The notes below the pieces were generated by a model that was given only the letters and a program-made list of their open reading frames with translations, had not been told where the DNA came from and searched no databases. From assembly GCA_016711225.1 (NCBI GenBank), contig JADJTK010000028.1, forward strand, positions 1-64,000: 64,000 bases of DNA, read 5' to 3'. Each line of letters starts with the position of its first letter. Position 1 is the stretch's first letter. This document shows positions 42,763 through 52,106 of this stretch, piece after piece. The stretch comes from Opitutaceae bacterium. GTDB taxonomy: Bacteria; Verrucomicrobiota; Verrucomicrobiia; Opitutales; Opitutaceae. The position numbers and the translations under genes are program-made.

Positions 42763-43845
42763 ATGCGAAGAAATGCGCAACTCGACGGACTGCGGGGAAT
42801 TGCGGTACTCATGGTTATTGTTTGGCATTACTTGGTCTGCCAACTGGTGAATTGTCCCGTGAGCCTCAGAATCGCCTTGGGTCTCACTTGGAGCGGGGTC
42901 GACCTGTTTTTTGTTCTCTCAGGATTCCTGATCGGCGGCATTCTGTTGGATCACCGCGATAGCCCGAGCTATTTTCGGGTGTTTTATCTCCGACGCGTCT
43001 GCCGGGTCTTTCCGCTCTATTTTCTCCTGCTGGGCCTTTTCGCCGGCCTGATGGTAACACCTCTGTTTGCGGAGCCCTCTTTTCTGTGGCTCTTCCACAA
43101 CCCTTTGCCGCTCTGGTCCTATGGATCGTTCACCCAGAATATCGCCATGGGACTACGGGGGGATTTCGGGCCCCATTGGCTGGGCATTACTTGGTCGCTC
43201 GCGGTGGAGGAGCAGTTCTATCTTCTAGTTCCATTCCTCATTTACTATTTGCCCCGGCGCTATTTGAGCGGTGTTTTGGTTGCTGCAATATTGGCCGCGC
43301 CTCTATTCCGCCACGTTTCACCCGGGTTTCACGTGTTTGTGGGAACTCTGTGGCGGGCCGATTCGCTTCTTGCCGGTGTGTTGCTGGCGGTGCTGGTTCG
43401 CTGGCCTTCATTCGTTTCCGCGATCCGGGATAGTTTCCTCTTGGTCTTGTTCGCAGTCTTCCTTCTTGGGGCGGTTGTCCTGTCGTTGCGACCGAACGCC
43501 TTTGGTACTCTAGACCATCTGTGGCTGGCGGGGTTGTATTCGACGGCGGTTCTGATCGCCCATTATGGCAGCGGAACGTTTGCAGGCCGACTGCTGGGAT
43601 CTCCCGTGTTGGTCTGGTTTGGGCAGCTGTCCTACGGGATCTACATGTTTCATCAAGCAGTCAGCGGCCTGCTGCATGGAGCGCTGCGGCATCGTGCGCC
43701 GACGATTGTTTCCTGGTCTGACGCGGTGATTTCGCTGTGCGCGCTCGGACTGACGCTCCTGCTGGCGGCGCTCTCGTATCGCTACCTTGAGAGTCCTATT
43801 CTACGCTACGGGCACCGGTATCACTACTCAGATAGGGACTCGTGA
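42763..43845 (+). CDS. Acyltransferase family 3 membrane protein (OafA/NodX-like)
   Basis: 360 residues from ATG 42763; a GTG at 42742 adds seven unconvincing residues. Ten or so membrane helices. The N-terminal signature LDGLRGIAVLMVIVWHYL carries the family His (His22), and DLFFVLSGFLIGG and FYLRRVCRVFPLYFLLL with the catalytic-site Arg residues follow. These proteins O-acetylate or succinylate sugars on the periplasmic side using cytoplasmic acyl-CoA. No SGNH domain is fused. It probably acetylates the surface glycan of this locus. Confidence 0.9.
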   Translation: MRRNAQLDGLRGIAVLMVIVWHYLVCQLVNCPVSLRIALGLTWSGVDLFFVLSGFLIGGILLDHRDSPSYFRVFYLRRVCRVFPLYFLLLGLFAGLMVTPLFAEPSFLWLFHNPLPLWSYGSFTQNIAMGLRGDFGPHWLGITWSLAVEEQFYLLVPFLIYYLPRRYLSGVLVAAILAAPLFRHVSPGFHVFVGTLWRADSLLAGVLLAVLVRWPSFVSAIRDSFLLVLFAVFLLGAVVLSLRPNAFGTLDHLWLAGLYSTAVLIAHYGSGTFAGRLLGSPVLVWFGQLSYGIYMFHQAVSGLLHGALRHRAPTIVSWSDAVISLCALGLTLLLAALSYRYLESPILRYGHRYHYSDRDS

Positions 43846-44163
43846 CATGCTTTGGGCAAGGCGCAACAAAGGCGGCCCGAGCCCCCGCGACAATCGGTGC
43901 TCCCTGGCCCCAGGATGGTGTAACTCCCGTTGCCGGCCGAGCTGGGTGCCATCCGCGCGTATGCCGTGCTAACCTCCATTTTGCGGCTTCAAGCCGCTGC
44001 GGAACCGGCTTACCCATTCGGGGGCGCGAGGTCCGTACTCGCCCCGGAACTCGCGGGAAATCATCAGCGAGACCACTTTGACCGTAGAACAGCGTGGCCG
44101 GCGAATTGATTTGGCGTGGGATTATTGTTTCCACAAGCCAGTTGGGTTGCTCCTATTGCTTCC
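43846..44163. other. 318-bp gap without a supported gene
   Basis: I see no conserved coding frame. A minus-strand frame at 43796-44134 is Arg/Pro-rich shadow sequence. No repeat of the left-side families is present. Confidence 0.5.
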
Positions 44164-46247
44164 ATGTACGCTTCATTACGAGCGGATTCGCCGACAACTT
44201 TCCGACGGAATCTCTCGTCGTCGATATGGGGGGCGATTATAGTAGCGGGTCTCCTGGCGGCTTACGCCAACAGTTTCGACGGTGTCTTTGTTTTCGATGA
44301 TGAAGTAACGATATTGAGAAACCAAACGATTCGTGATCTCTCCGACTTGCCCCAAGTGTTTTCGCCACCGACGACGTCCGGGACGGTCTCACGACCGGTG
44401 GCGAATCTCTCGTTCTCCATCGATCATGCCCTGTGGGGGCTCAGCGCGCGTGGGTATCACGTAAGCAATTTTGGAATCCACCTCGGTGCCTCGTTGTTGA
44501 TCCTGGGAATAGTCCGCCGGACATGGGAGCGGGTGGCGCTGGGCCGGTTCAGCGGCAGTGGAGCGATGCTGGCCGGGGCACAGTCCCGGCAGATCGCCCT
44601 AGGGGCGGCGCTGATCGCCGCGATTTGGGCGTTGCATCCTTTAAACACGGCAGCGGTCACCTTCTTGACCGCTCGGACCGAATCGTTGGCGGGCTTCTTC
44701 TACCTTTTGACCCTTTATGCGTTTATCCGGTACCGCGAGGGGGGGCATCGGCTCTGGGCCTGCCTCTCCGTGGGGGCGTGTCTTCTCGGTGTCTTGACAA
44801 AGGAGATGGTTGTGTCCGTTCCCGTGTTTGTATTACTCTACGATCGGACGGTCTTCGCCGGCACCTTTCGGCAGGCGTTGCGTGCTCGATGGACCTTGTA
44901 TGCCGGATATTTGGTCGCTTGGCTAGTGCTGGCCTCCGTGGTGGTGGCCAGCGGTGGTTCGCGCGGGGGAACTAGCGGGTTTGGCACGGGCGTCACGTCT
45001 TGGCATTATTTGCTGACCCAATGTCAGGCGATTATCGTGTATCTGAATCTAGCGGGTGGCCCCATACGCTGTGTTTCGACTATGGGCGAGCGGTGGTGCG
45101 GGATGTGTGGGCGGTTGTGCCGCAGGCCTCATTTCTGCTCGTGCTGGCGGGCGCTACGGTGTGGGCCTTGTGGAAGCGATTCTGGTTTGGGTTGGCTGGC
45201 GCATGGTTTTTCATGATTCTAGCACCAAGTTCAAGTTTCGTGCCACTTGTTACGCAGACTGCCGCCGAGCATCGCATGTATCTGCCATTGTTGGCGGTCG
45301 TTGTTGTAGTAGCCACGGGTACTTACCGGCTTTTTGGCACTAGAAGCTGGATGCTGCTGGTTGCCGTGGCGTCGGTGCTGGGTTTGCTCACCTACCAACG
45401 GAATGCTTTATATGCTGACCCGCTTGCGTTGTGGGAGGATAACGTGGCCAAGCAGCCGCAGAATCCGAGGGGGCGATATCACCTCGGGCGGGCTTTGATA
45501 AACGTCAACCGATATACTGAGGCGCTGGAACAGTTTGACGCCGGCCTAGCTATGACAAGCATTGAAGATGGGAAGCTGGCCGCTGGTCGGTCGCTGGTAC
45601 TGCTGCTGTTGGGCCGCCCCTCCGAGGCGGAGCAGCCCGCTCGTCGCGCGTGCGAAATGGAGCCCGAGAACCTCGAATTGCGCACCAATTTGGGTAATGT
45701 ATTCTGGCTGAGTGGGCGGCTGGCTGACGCGGAACGCGAGTTCCAGCAGGTTGTGGCGAAAGATCCGCAGAACGCGGGTGCTCTGTTTGGGCTGGGCAAT
45801 CTGGCCTATCAAGCAGGGAAGAAGGAGAAGGCGGTCGTCTATTTTGCAGGCTCGTTTGCGGCCTATCCGGTGTCGGCGGAGGTTGCGAACAATCTGGCGG
45901 GTGCCTTGCTGGATCTGGGGCGCCATGCTGAGGCGCTGGACTGTTTCCGGTGCGCGGTGCGACTGGATCCAAAACTTGGGCGAGCGAGGGCCAACTACGC
46001 GACCCTATTGGCAAGGGCCGGGCGGATGGAGGAGGCGATACCGGAATATGAGGCGGCGGTGCGGCTCATGCCTGCGGATGCGGAGGCGCGAGTTAACCTT
46101 GGGCTGGCGTACCAGCTTGGGGGCGCGCTCGCCGCTGCCCGCGCCCAGTATGAGGAAGTGCTCCGTTTCCAGCCGGAGAATGTTGCTGCCCGGGAGCGCT
46201 TGGCCTCTCTGTCAAAGGATGGGACTTCTCAGCGGCCCAAGCAATAA
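44164..46247 (+). pseudogene. TMTC-like membrane protein with TPR tail (DUF1736 type), frameshifted
   Basis: First half, from ATG 44164: membrane helices with the acidic motif NSFDGVFVFDDEVTILRN and HPLNTAAVTFLTARTESL, as in TMTC-type O-mannosyltransferase-like proteins. At 45052-45060 the frame changes; in the second frame WPHTLCFDYG continues where the family expects it, then more helices (TAAEHRMYLPLLAVVVVV) and about six TPR units (LRTNLGNVFWLSGRLADAER, GALFGLGNLAYQAGKKEKA). One base added near GCGGGTGG restores a 694-residue protein. A paralogue lies at 50422-52047. In eukaryotes TMTC proteins O-mannosylate extracellular beta domains; the bacterial role is unproven. Confidence 0.78.
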
Positions 46248-46280
46248 GTGGACTAGGGGAATATTTGACTTCTGTGCTTC

Positions 46281-47063
46281 ATGCGGAGCGAACCCGAACC
46301 GACTGACCCCGCAGCGCGCTCGTGCGCCCAGCATAATGTCGAGATCCATGAAAATCTCGGGCATTGGCAGCGCAAGCCGCTGCTGAGGGAGGTCTACGCG
46401 GGTTTTTATCGCGAGATCGCTGCGCGATTGGAGGGGCGCCCCGTAGGTCCGGTGGTGGAATGCGGTTCGGGCATCGGGAATCTCAAGAGCGTGCTGCCCG
46501 ATTGCCTCGCCACCGATCTCTTCCCCAATCCGTGGATTGATCGCACGGAAAACGTCTTTGCGCTTTCGTTCGCCGATTCCACCGTCGGCGCACTCATCCT
46601 CTTCGACGTCTTTCATCACCTGGAGTATCCGGGCACCGCGCTTCGCGAATTGCACCGTGTATTAAAGCCCGGTGGCCGCCTCATCCTCTTTGAACCCGCG
46701 GCGGGCCTGCTCGGCCGCTTCGTGCTCGGTCTCTTTCATCATGAGCCGCTGGGATTCGATCGACCGATCACTTGGGAGGCTCCTCCCGGGTGGGACCCGA
46801 ATGCGGTTCGCTACTACGCCGCTCAGGCGAATGCTTGGCGCCTCTTTCGGAGGGGAGAGCACGCTGAACGCCTGGCGGGTTGGCGGGTTCGCGCTGTCAC
46901 CTACTTTCCAGCGTTGCCTTGGCTACTCTGTGGGGGATTTCGCGGGCCCCAGCTTTGCCCCCGCTGGCTCCTTCCGGTTGTACGTGTGATCGAACGCGGA
47001 CTCGCCGTCTTGCCCGCGTTGTCCGCTTCACGCATGCTGGTTGTGCTTGAAAAAGTTGCATGA
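46281..47063 (+). CDS. Class I SAM-dependent methyltransferase
   Basis: 260 residues. SAM motif VVECGSGIGNLKSVLPDCLA, then ALILFDVFHHLEYPGTAL and HRVLKPGGRLILFEP, typical of Methyltransf_11. The C-terminal half has hydrophobic segments (LPWLLCGGFRGPQ) that may lie on the membrane. It overlaps the next gene by ATGA and begins a four-gene set ending at 52047 that mixes methyltransferases with glycosyltransferases. Confidence 0.8.
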   Translation: MRSEPEPTDPAARSCAQHNVEIHENLGHWQRKPLLREVYAGFYREIAARLEGRPVGPVVECGSGIGNLKSVLPDCLATDLFPNPWIDRTENVFALSFADSTVGALILFDVFHHLEYPGTALRELHRVLKPGGRLILFEPAAGLLGRFVLGLFHHEPLGFDRPITWEAPPGWDPNAVRYYAAQANAWRLFRRGEHAERLAGWRVRAVTYFPALPWLLCGGFRGPQLCPRWLLPVVRVIERGLAVLPALSASRMLVVLEKVA

Positions 47064-48490
47064 CACCCGTCGCCCCCTCTCTTTCCGCCAGCGGCCGAGA
47101 ACATCTCCGCAGGGTCGCTGCCGTTTACGATTCGCCGAAGGCCCGGCTCTCCGGTGCGGCGTGCTCGTACCGGCGGCTCCTTGTCCACTACTACAACCTC
47201 ATTATTCCCGCGACCGCATCGGTGCTCGAGATCGGTTGCGGCGATGGCGAGTTGCTTGTCCATCTACGGGCGACGCGTAAAGCAGGAGTGGATCTTTCCG
47301 GCGCACAGCTCGCTCGGGCCCGCACCCGTCTGCCGGGGGCCACCTTCGTGCAGCAGGCCGGCGAGGAACTCGATCTGTCCGAGACCTTCGATTACATCAT
47401 TGTTTCCGACACCCTGAATCTCGCTGCCGATGTCCAGCAACTGCTCGAACGGCTTCACTCCGTGTCGCATGCTGACACCCGGTTGGTGCTCAACTACCAC
47501 TCCGCCCTCTGGCGTCCGGTGCTGGCGGTCGCCAGTTGGCTAGGGCTGAAGTCGGCGACGCCTCAGAGTAGCTGGCTGAGCTCAGCGGACGTCTGCAATC
47601 TCTTACAATTGGCGGATTGGGCCCCGATCCAGATCCAGCCTCGCTTGCTCATCCCGCTGCGCCTCCTCGGACTGGGCAGGCTGGTCAATCGCTGGATGGG
47701 GCCGATGGCCGCCTGGCTTTGCCTCGTGGTCTTTTGTGTCGCCCGGTCGGCCCGGCGCCGTCCTCCCGCGCGGCGGACTGTGTCCGTTGTGATTCCGGCC
47801 CGCAACGAGGCCGGCAATATCGAAGCGGCAGTGCTGCGCACTCCCGAGATGGGGGGGCATACGGAGCTTGTCTTTGTCGAAGGCAATTCCACCGATCACA
47901 CATGGGCCGAGATCCAGCGCGTGAGGGTCGCTCACCCGGAGCGGAGTATCAAGATTCTGCAGCAACCCGGGCGAGGCAAAGGTGACGCGGTGCGCGCCGG
48001 CTTTGCCGTAGCCACGGGCGACATCCTGATGATTCTTGATGCCGATCTCACGATGCCGCCCGAGGAACTGCCCAAGTTTTACGCTGTGCTGGCCGAGGGG
48101 CGGGCCGATTTCGCCAATGGCTGCCGTTTGGTCTATCCGATGAACGAGCACGCCATGCAGTTTCTCAATCTCTGTGCCAACAAGGCCTTTGGCTATATCT
48201 TTAGCTGGCTGCTCGGGCAGCCGGTGAAGGATACCCTCTGCGGAACCAAGGTCCTCAGCCGGGTGCACTACGAACGCATCGCTGCCAATCGCGATTACTT
48301 CGGTGACTTCGATCCGTTTGGGGATTTTGATCTGCTCTTCGGTGCGGCCAAGCTCGACCTCAAGATCGCCGATGTGCCCATCCGTTACTCGGAGCGCACC
48401 TATGGCTCCACCAATATTCACCGCTGGCGGCATGGCTGGTTGCTGCTGCGCATGGTGCTTTTCGCCGCCCGCAAACTGAAGTTTGTCTAG
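47060..48490 (+). CDS. Fused methyltransferase and GT2 glycosyltransferase
   Basis: 476 residues with two enzymes in one chain. Residues 1-200: SAM methyltransferase (ASVLEIGCGDGELLVHL, FDYIIVSDTLNLAADVQQLL). Around 215-235 lies a hydrophobic segment (WMGPMAAWLCLVVFCVA) that may anchor the protein. Residues 240-476: DPM1-like GT2 (TVSVVIPARNEAGNIEAAV, LVFVEGNSTDHTWAEI, GRGKGDAVRAGFA, MILDADLTMPPEELPKFY, DTLCGTKVL). In other genomes these are usually separate genes. The fusion suggests that sugar loading and methylation act on one lipid-linked substrate. Confidence 0.85.
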   Translation: MTPVAPSLSASGREHLRRVAAVYDSPKARLSGAACSYRRLLVHYYNLIIPATASVLEIGCGDGELLVHLRATRKAGVDLSGAQLARARTRLPGATFVQQAGEELDLSETFDYIIVSDTLNLAADVQQLLERLHSVSHADTRLVLNYHSALWRPVLAVASWLGLKSATPQSSWLSSADVCNLLQLADWAPIQIQPRLLIPLRLLGLGRLVNRWMGPMAAWLCLVVFCVARSARRRPPARRTVSVVIPARNEAGNIEAAVLRTPEMGGHTELVFVEGNSTDHTWAEIQRVRVAHPERSIKILQQPGRGKGDAVRAGFAVATGDILMILDADLTMPPEELPKFYAVLAEGRADFANGCRLVYPMNEHAMQFLNLCANKAFGYIFSWLLGQPVKDTLCGTKVLSRVHYERIAANRDYFGDFDPFGDFDLLFGAAKLDLKIADVPIRYSERTYGSTNIHRWRHGWLLLRMVLFAARKLKFV

Positions 48491-48493
48491 CTG

Positions 48494-49276
48494 ATGAAAT
48501 TGGGATCGCTTATCGCCGCTTTCAACCGGTTGCCTTGCTGGCAGCGGAGGGTGTCCGTCTGGGGCTTCTGTCTGCGAGCACCTACGTTTGACCGGTGGCT
48601 GTATCTCTTCTTGCACCGCATGGGGCGGATGGGCGGGGATGAACGCGCTTGCCTTTCGAGCCTCGTGCGTTCGGGTATGCAGGTGGTCGATATTGGGGCT
48701 AATATCGGGCTTTATACGCTGCACCTGGCACGTTTGGTCGGCCCTGCTGGTCGTGTAGATGCCTTTGAGCCTGATGCGCTCATGGCCTGGGCGTTGCGGG
48801 AGAACCTCGCCGCCAATGGTGTGGCCCAAGTGGAGGTCCACCAGTGTGCGGTCGGTGCTGACATGGGCCAGGCCGTCCTCCAGCGCAACGCGATCAATTC
48901 CGGCGACAATCGCCTCGGTTTGGCGACGGGGATGGCGCTGATTGGCGAGCAGGAGTCAGTACGAGTCGGCAGCCTCGACGGTATTCTCGACGGTCGACGC
49001 GTGGATTTCATCAAGATGGATGTGCAGGGTTGGGAGGCAGAGGCGTTTCGGGGCTTTGCTGCCGTGCTCGACGCCAATCCCAAGCTGCAGATCTATTTCG
49101 AGTTCTGGCCCTACGGGCTTGGGTGTGCCGGCACCGAGGTGAGCCGCTTTGCGGACATCTTGGCGGCGCTGAGGCTGAACACCTATCTCCCCCTTACCGG
49201 AGAGCGGGTCGATCTTCCGCAACTCGCAACGACCCTTCGGAAACAAGCGTTCACCAACCTTCTTGCCTATCGTTGA
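48494..49276 (+). CDS. FkbM-family methyltransferase
   Basis: 260 residues. VVDIGANIGLYTLHLARLVG and VDAFEPDALMAWALREN are the FkbM SAM motifs; VDFIKMDVQGWEAEAFRGF is the diagnostic second block. FkbM enzymes O-methylate hydroxyls of glycans or polyketides. The gene starts 3 bp after the fused gene and is in the same operon. A short Cys-containing N-terminal region (MKLGSLIAAFNRLPCW) precedes the fold. Confidence 0.9.
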   Translation: MKLGSLIAAFNRLPCWQRRVSVWGFCLRAPTFDRWLYLFLHRMGRMGGDERACLSSLVRSGMQVVDIGANIGLYTLHLARLVGPAGRVDAFEPDALMAWALRENLAANGVAQVEVHQCAVGADMGQAVLQRNAINSGDNRLGLATGMALIGEQESVRVGSLDGILDGRRVDFIKMDVQGWEAEAFRGFAAVLDANPKLQIYFEFWPYGLGCAGTEVSRFADILAALRLNTYLPLTGERVDLPQLATTLRKQAFTNLLAYR

Positions 49277-49435
49277 GCGTGTCTCTGGCCGACGCCCCGG
49301 GGGCCCCGGGGCGCGGAGGGTCTTGTGGCGTGCTTCGTCAATGAGGGGAGAAAGAATAGATGCAGCGTCTGTCGCTGGGTGCCTCGAACAACGATTTGGG
49401 ATTGCCGGGGACCGATTGCGCGAAAGGGTATCTCC

Positions 49436-50425
49436 GTGCCAAAGGCGTTCACCAAGATCGGGACCGATTTCCGTTGTGGCTACTGCGGGGGCGTTTCCGG
49501 CGACGGACTGTACTCTGCTTCTGACACACGGGGGACGCTTTGGGGGTGGGGCCGGTGCAGGCAGTGCGGTGCCGTCTCGCTAATGCCTCGGCCAACGGAC
49601 GAACAGCAGGCTGACGCCTATGATGTGAGCTACTACGGGCAAGGAGAGGCGAAGTTTGACGGTTTGGTGGCCTGGTTCATTCGGCAATGCCGGCAGGTGA
49701 AGGCGGCACGTTTGGCCAAACAACTGACTCCGGGCGGTGTGGTCTTGGATGTGGGGTGCGGCGACGGGAGCTTTCTGTCGGCGCTCGGAGGGTGTGGGGA
49801 TTTTGAGCTGCATGGTCTTGAGCTTGACGGTCTGGCCGCCCGACGTGCCCGGCGCGATCCGAGGCTCCATCTGCACCTCGGCGACTTGCTGGCGGCCGGC
49901 TATCCGCGCGAGCGTTTCGACCTAGTGACGCTGTTTCACGTGTTCGAGCATTTGGCGGAGCCGAAACGGACGCTGACCGAGTTGTACGAGATCGTGAAAC
50001 CCGGCGGCTCGGTGGTGCTGTCGTTTCCCAACGCGGGCAGTGTGCAGGCCCAGCTGTTCAATGGTGATTGGCTGCATCTGGACCCACCGAGGCACCTGTT
50101 TTTACTGGACCCCCAAACGGCCGAGCGGGAGTTCCGCCGCGCGGGTTTTTCTGTGATCGGCCGGAGGTTCTTCTCGGTGGAGCAGAATCCCTTCGGCTTC
50201 ATTCAGAGCGTCCTGAATCTCGTGCTCGCCGATCGCGACGTGTTGTATGAGCGCCTGAAGGGCAATGAAGGTTATGCCCCGCGCCATGGCCGGTGGTCCC
50301 TGTGGCTGCAGAAGGCCGTTGCCGGTGTCCTGCTGGGGCCGGCCATTGTCGTCGATGCGGTGGAGAGCGCTTTCGGGCGCGGGGCGACTGTCGAATACTT
50401 TTTACGGAAAGACCCCGCTGAATGA
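49436..50425 (+). CDS. SAM-dependent methyltransferase with N-terminal zinc ribbon
   Basis: About 329 residues from GTG 49436; an upstream ATG at 49325 would add sequence unlike the family. The N-terminus has two Cys pairs (FRCGYCGG ... CRQCGAVS), a treble-clef zinc ribbon, then MPRPTDEQQADAYD. The SAM domain follows: VVLDVGCGDGSFLSALGGCG, TLFHVFEHLAEPKRTL, EIVKPGGSVVLSFPN. This domain order is common in O-antigen and EPS loci, where the enzyme methylates sugars or the chain end. Its stop overlaps the next start (ATGA). Confidence 0.85.
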   Translation: MPKAFTKIGTDFRCGYCGGVSGDGLYSASDTRGTLWGWGRCRQCGAVSLMPRPTDEQQADAYDVSYYGQGEAKFDGLVAWFIRQCRQVKAARLAKQLTPGGVVLDVGCGDGSFLSALGGCGDFELHGLELDGLAARRARRDPRLHLHLGDLLAAGYPRERFDLVTLFHVFEHLAEPKRTLTELYEIVKPGGSVVLSFPNAGSVQAQLFNGDWLHLDPPRHLFLLDPQTAEREFRRAGFSVIGRRFFSVEQNPFGFIQSVLNLVLADRDVLYERLKGNEGYAPRHGRWSLWLQKAVAGVLLGPAIVVDAVESAFGRGATVEYFLRKDPAE

Positions 50426-52047
50426 ACAAGATCCGACGTAGTTGGAGCCCGAATTGGGGCATCGTCCTCATCGTAGTCGCGGGCATGGCGCTCTACGGGC
50501 AGGTGCTTGGGCATGGTTTTGTGGCGCTGGACGACACCTTGTATGTGACTGCCTGCGCCGAGGTGCGGGAGGGGCTAACGTGGAAGGGTTTTCTTTGGGC
50601 GTGGGGCAATTTCGACGCTGGCAATTATCATCCGCTCACTTGGTTGTCGTATATGGCCGATGTGACGGTCTTTGGGATCGAGCCAGGCTGGATGGCGTTC
50701 GAGAACGTCTTGATCCACGGCGTCAACGGTTGGCTGGTGTGGCGCGTGTTGGAGGCGTTGGGCTGCTCTCGCGCCGGGGCGTTGATGGGGGCGATGGCGT
50801 TTGTAGTGCACCCGCTCAACGTCGAATCGGTAGCGTGGATCTCGCAGCGCAAGACGGTGTTGGCGGCGGCCTTCGGCTTGGCGGCGCTGTTGGTCTATCT
50901 CACGCGGGTGCGGCGAAATGAGTACCCCGTGAATTGGCAGGTCGTCGCGTTTTTTGCCGCCAGTCTGCTGGCGAAGCCGTGGTTTGTCGTGCTGCCGGTG
51001 CTAATGCTGGTGTTGGATGTCACCTGTTTTGGCCGCCTAGATGGAGGTGCTGGCCCGCGAGGCTTGCAGGGGATACGGGTATTAGCGACCCGGATGTTGC
51101 CCTTGTTGTGGGAGAAAGTGCTGCTAGGCGTTGCACTCATCGGGGCGGTGGCGGTGGCGCTGCTTTCTCAGAAATCGGTCGGGGCGGTGATGGGGCTGCA
51201 GCAAGCCTCCGCTTTGCTCCGGCTGGAAAATGCAGCCGTCTCCGTGGTCTCCTATATGGCGGACTTTTTTGTCCCGAACGCCTTGTCGGTGTTTTATCCT
51301 CTGCCAACCGACTATGCAGGCGCACGAGTTGCGGGCTCGGCGCTCTTGCTCCTGCTGTTGACCGGTGTGGCGTGGGTTGGGCGGCAGCGGTTTCCTGAGG
51401 TGACGAGCGGGATCGTTTGGTTTGGCCTCTTTCTGTTGCCGGTGATCGGGCTTGTGCAGGTAGGCGGGCAGGCCCGAGCGGACCGGTACATGTACCTGCC
51501 GATGATCGGCTTGATTTGGATCGCCGTGCGGGTGGGCGAGCGAGCTTTGGTGCGTGGCGGGGTGGGGGTGCGCCAGGCGCTTGTGGTCATAGCGGTGGTG
51601 TGGCTGGGCTTAGGTGGTGTCGTCGCTCAGCGGCAGGTCATGTATTGGAAGAACTCCTTTCTCTTGTCGGTGCACTCAATGAAGGCGGTGGGGCCGGTGC
51701 CATTGCTGGTTTCCCTGTTGGGGGGGGCGTATCTTGAAGGTGGTGATTCAGGGCTAGCCCTGCCGTTGTTTGAGTCGCTTGCACGCCGGAAGAATCCGGA
51801 CCTTGGCCATGTGGTGGCGTATGCCCGGGCCCTGCATGGGGTGGGGCGCCTCCGGGAGGCCATCGATGTGTGCCGGCAGGTGGTGAAGCACGATGCGGGG
51901 AACTACTACGCTCATGCCTATTTGTCGGTGTGGTTGCTTGAAGCAGGGGAGGCGGTGCAGGCCGCGGAACACGACGAGAAGATGAGGGAGATCGGTCCAT
52001 CCCACGGACAGGTCCCTTTCGGCGCGGAGCCGGGAACGGCGAAATAG
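50422..52047 (+). CDS. TMTC-like (DUF1736) polytopic protein with short TPR tail
   Basis: 541 residues with about eleven helices. The first loop has VLGHGFVALDDTLYVTACAE with the acidic pair, then FDAGNYHPLTWLSYMADV and HPLNVESVAWISQRKTVLAA, the conserved HPxxxExxAWxxxRK block of the TMTC/TPR-O-mannosyltransferase-like group. The last 110 residues form two or three TPR-like helix pairs. It is the intact paralogue of the frameshifted gene at 44164-46247. Likely role: transfer of a polyprenyl-linked sugar to exported protein or glycan. This is inference from distant eukaryotic relatives. Confidence 0.78.
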   Translation: MNKIRRSWSPNWGIVLIVVAGMALYGQVLGHGFVALDDTLYVTACAEVREGLTWKGFLWAWGNFDAGNYHPLTWLSYMADVTVFGIEPGWMAFENVLIHGVNGWLVWRVLEALGCSRAGALMGAMAFVVHPLNVESVAWISQRKTVLAAAFGLAALLVYLTRVRRNEYPVNWQVVAFFAASLLAKPWFVVLPVLMLVLDVTCFGRLDGGAGPRGLQGIRVLATRMLPLLWEKVLLGVALIGAVAVALLSQKSVGAVMGLQQASALLRLENAAVSVVSYMADFFVPNALSVFYPLPTDYAGARVAGSALLLLLLTGVAWVGRQRFPEVTSGIVWFGLFLLPVIGLVQVGGQARADRYMYLPMIGLIWIAVRVGERALVRGGVGVRQALVVIAVVWLGLGGVVAQRQVMYWKNSFLLSVHSMKAVGPVPLLVSLLGGAYLEGGDSGLALPLFESLARRKNPDLGHVVAYARALHGVGRLREAIDVCRQVVKHDAGNYYAHAYLSVWLLEAGEAVQAAEHDEKMREIGPSHGQVPFGAEPGTAK

Positions 52048-52106
52048 CACTTGGCGAGGCCGGCGGTTGACGCCTCCGAGCGCGGATCGGATTGTGGCTC
52101 ACGCGT

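Noticed and set aside
43796..44134. 112-codon minus-strand frame after the acyltransferase gene
   Set aside because: Arg/Pro-rich without motif and overlapping the acyltransferase 3' end.
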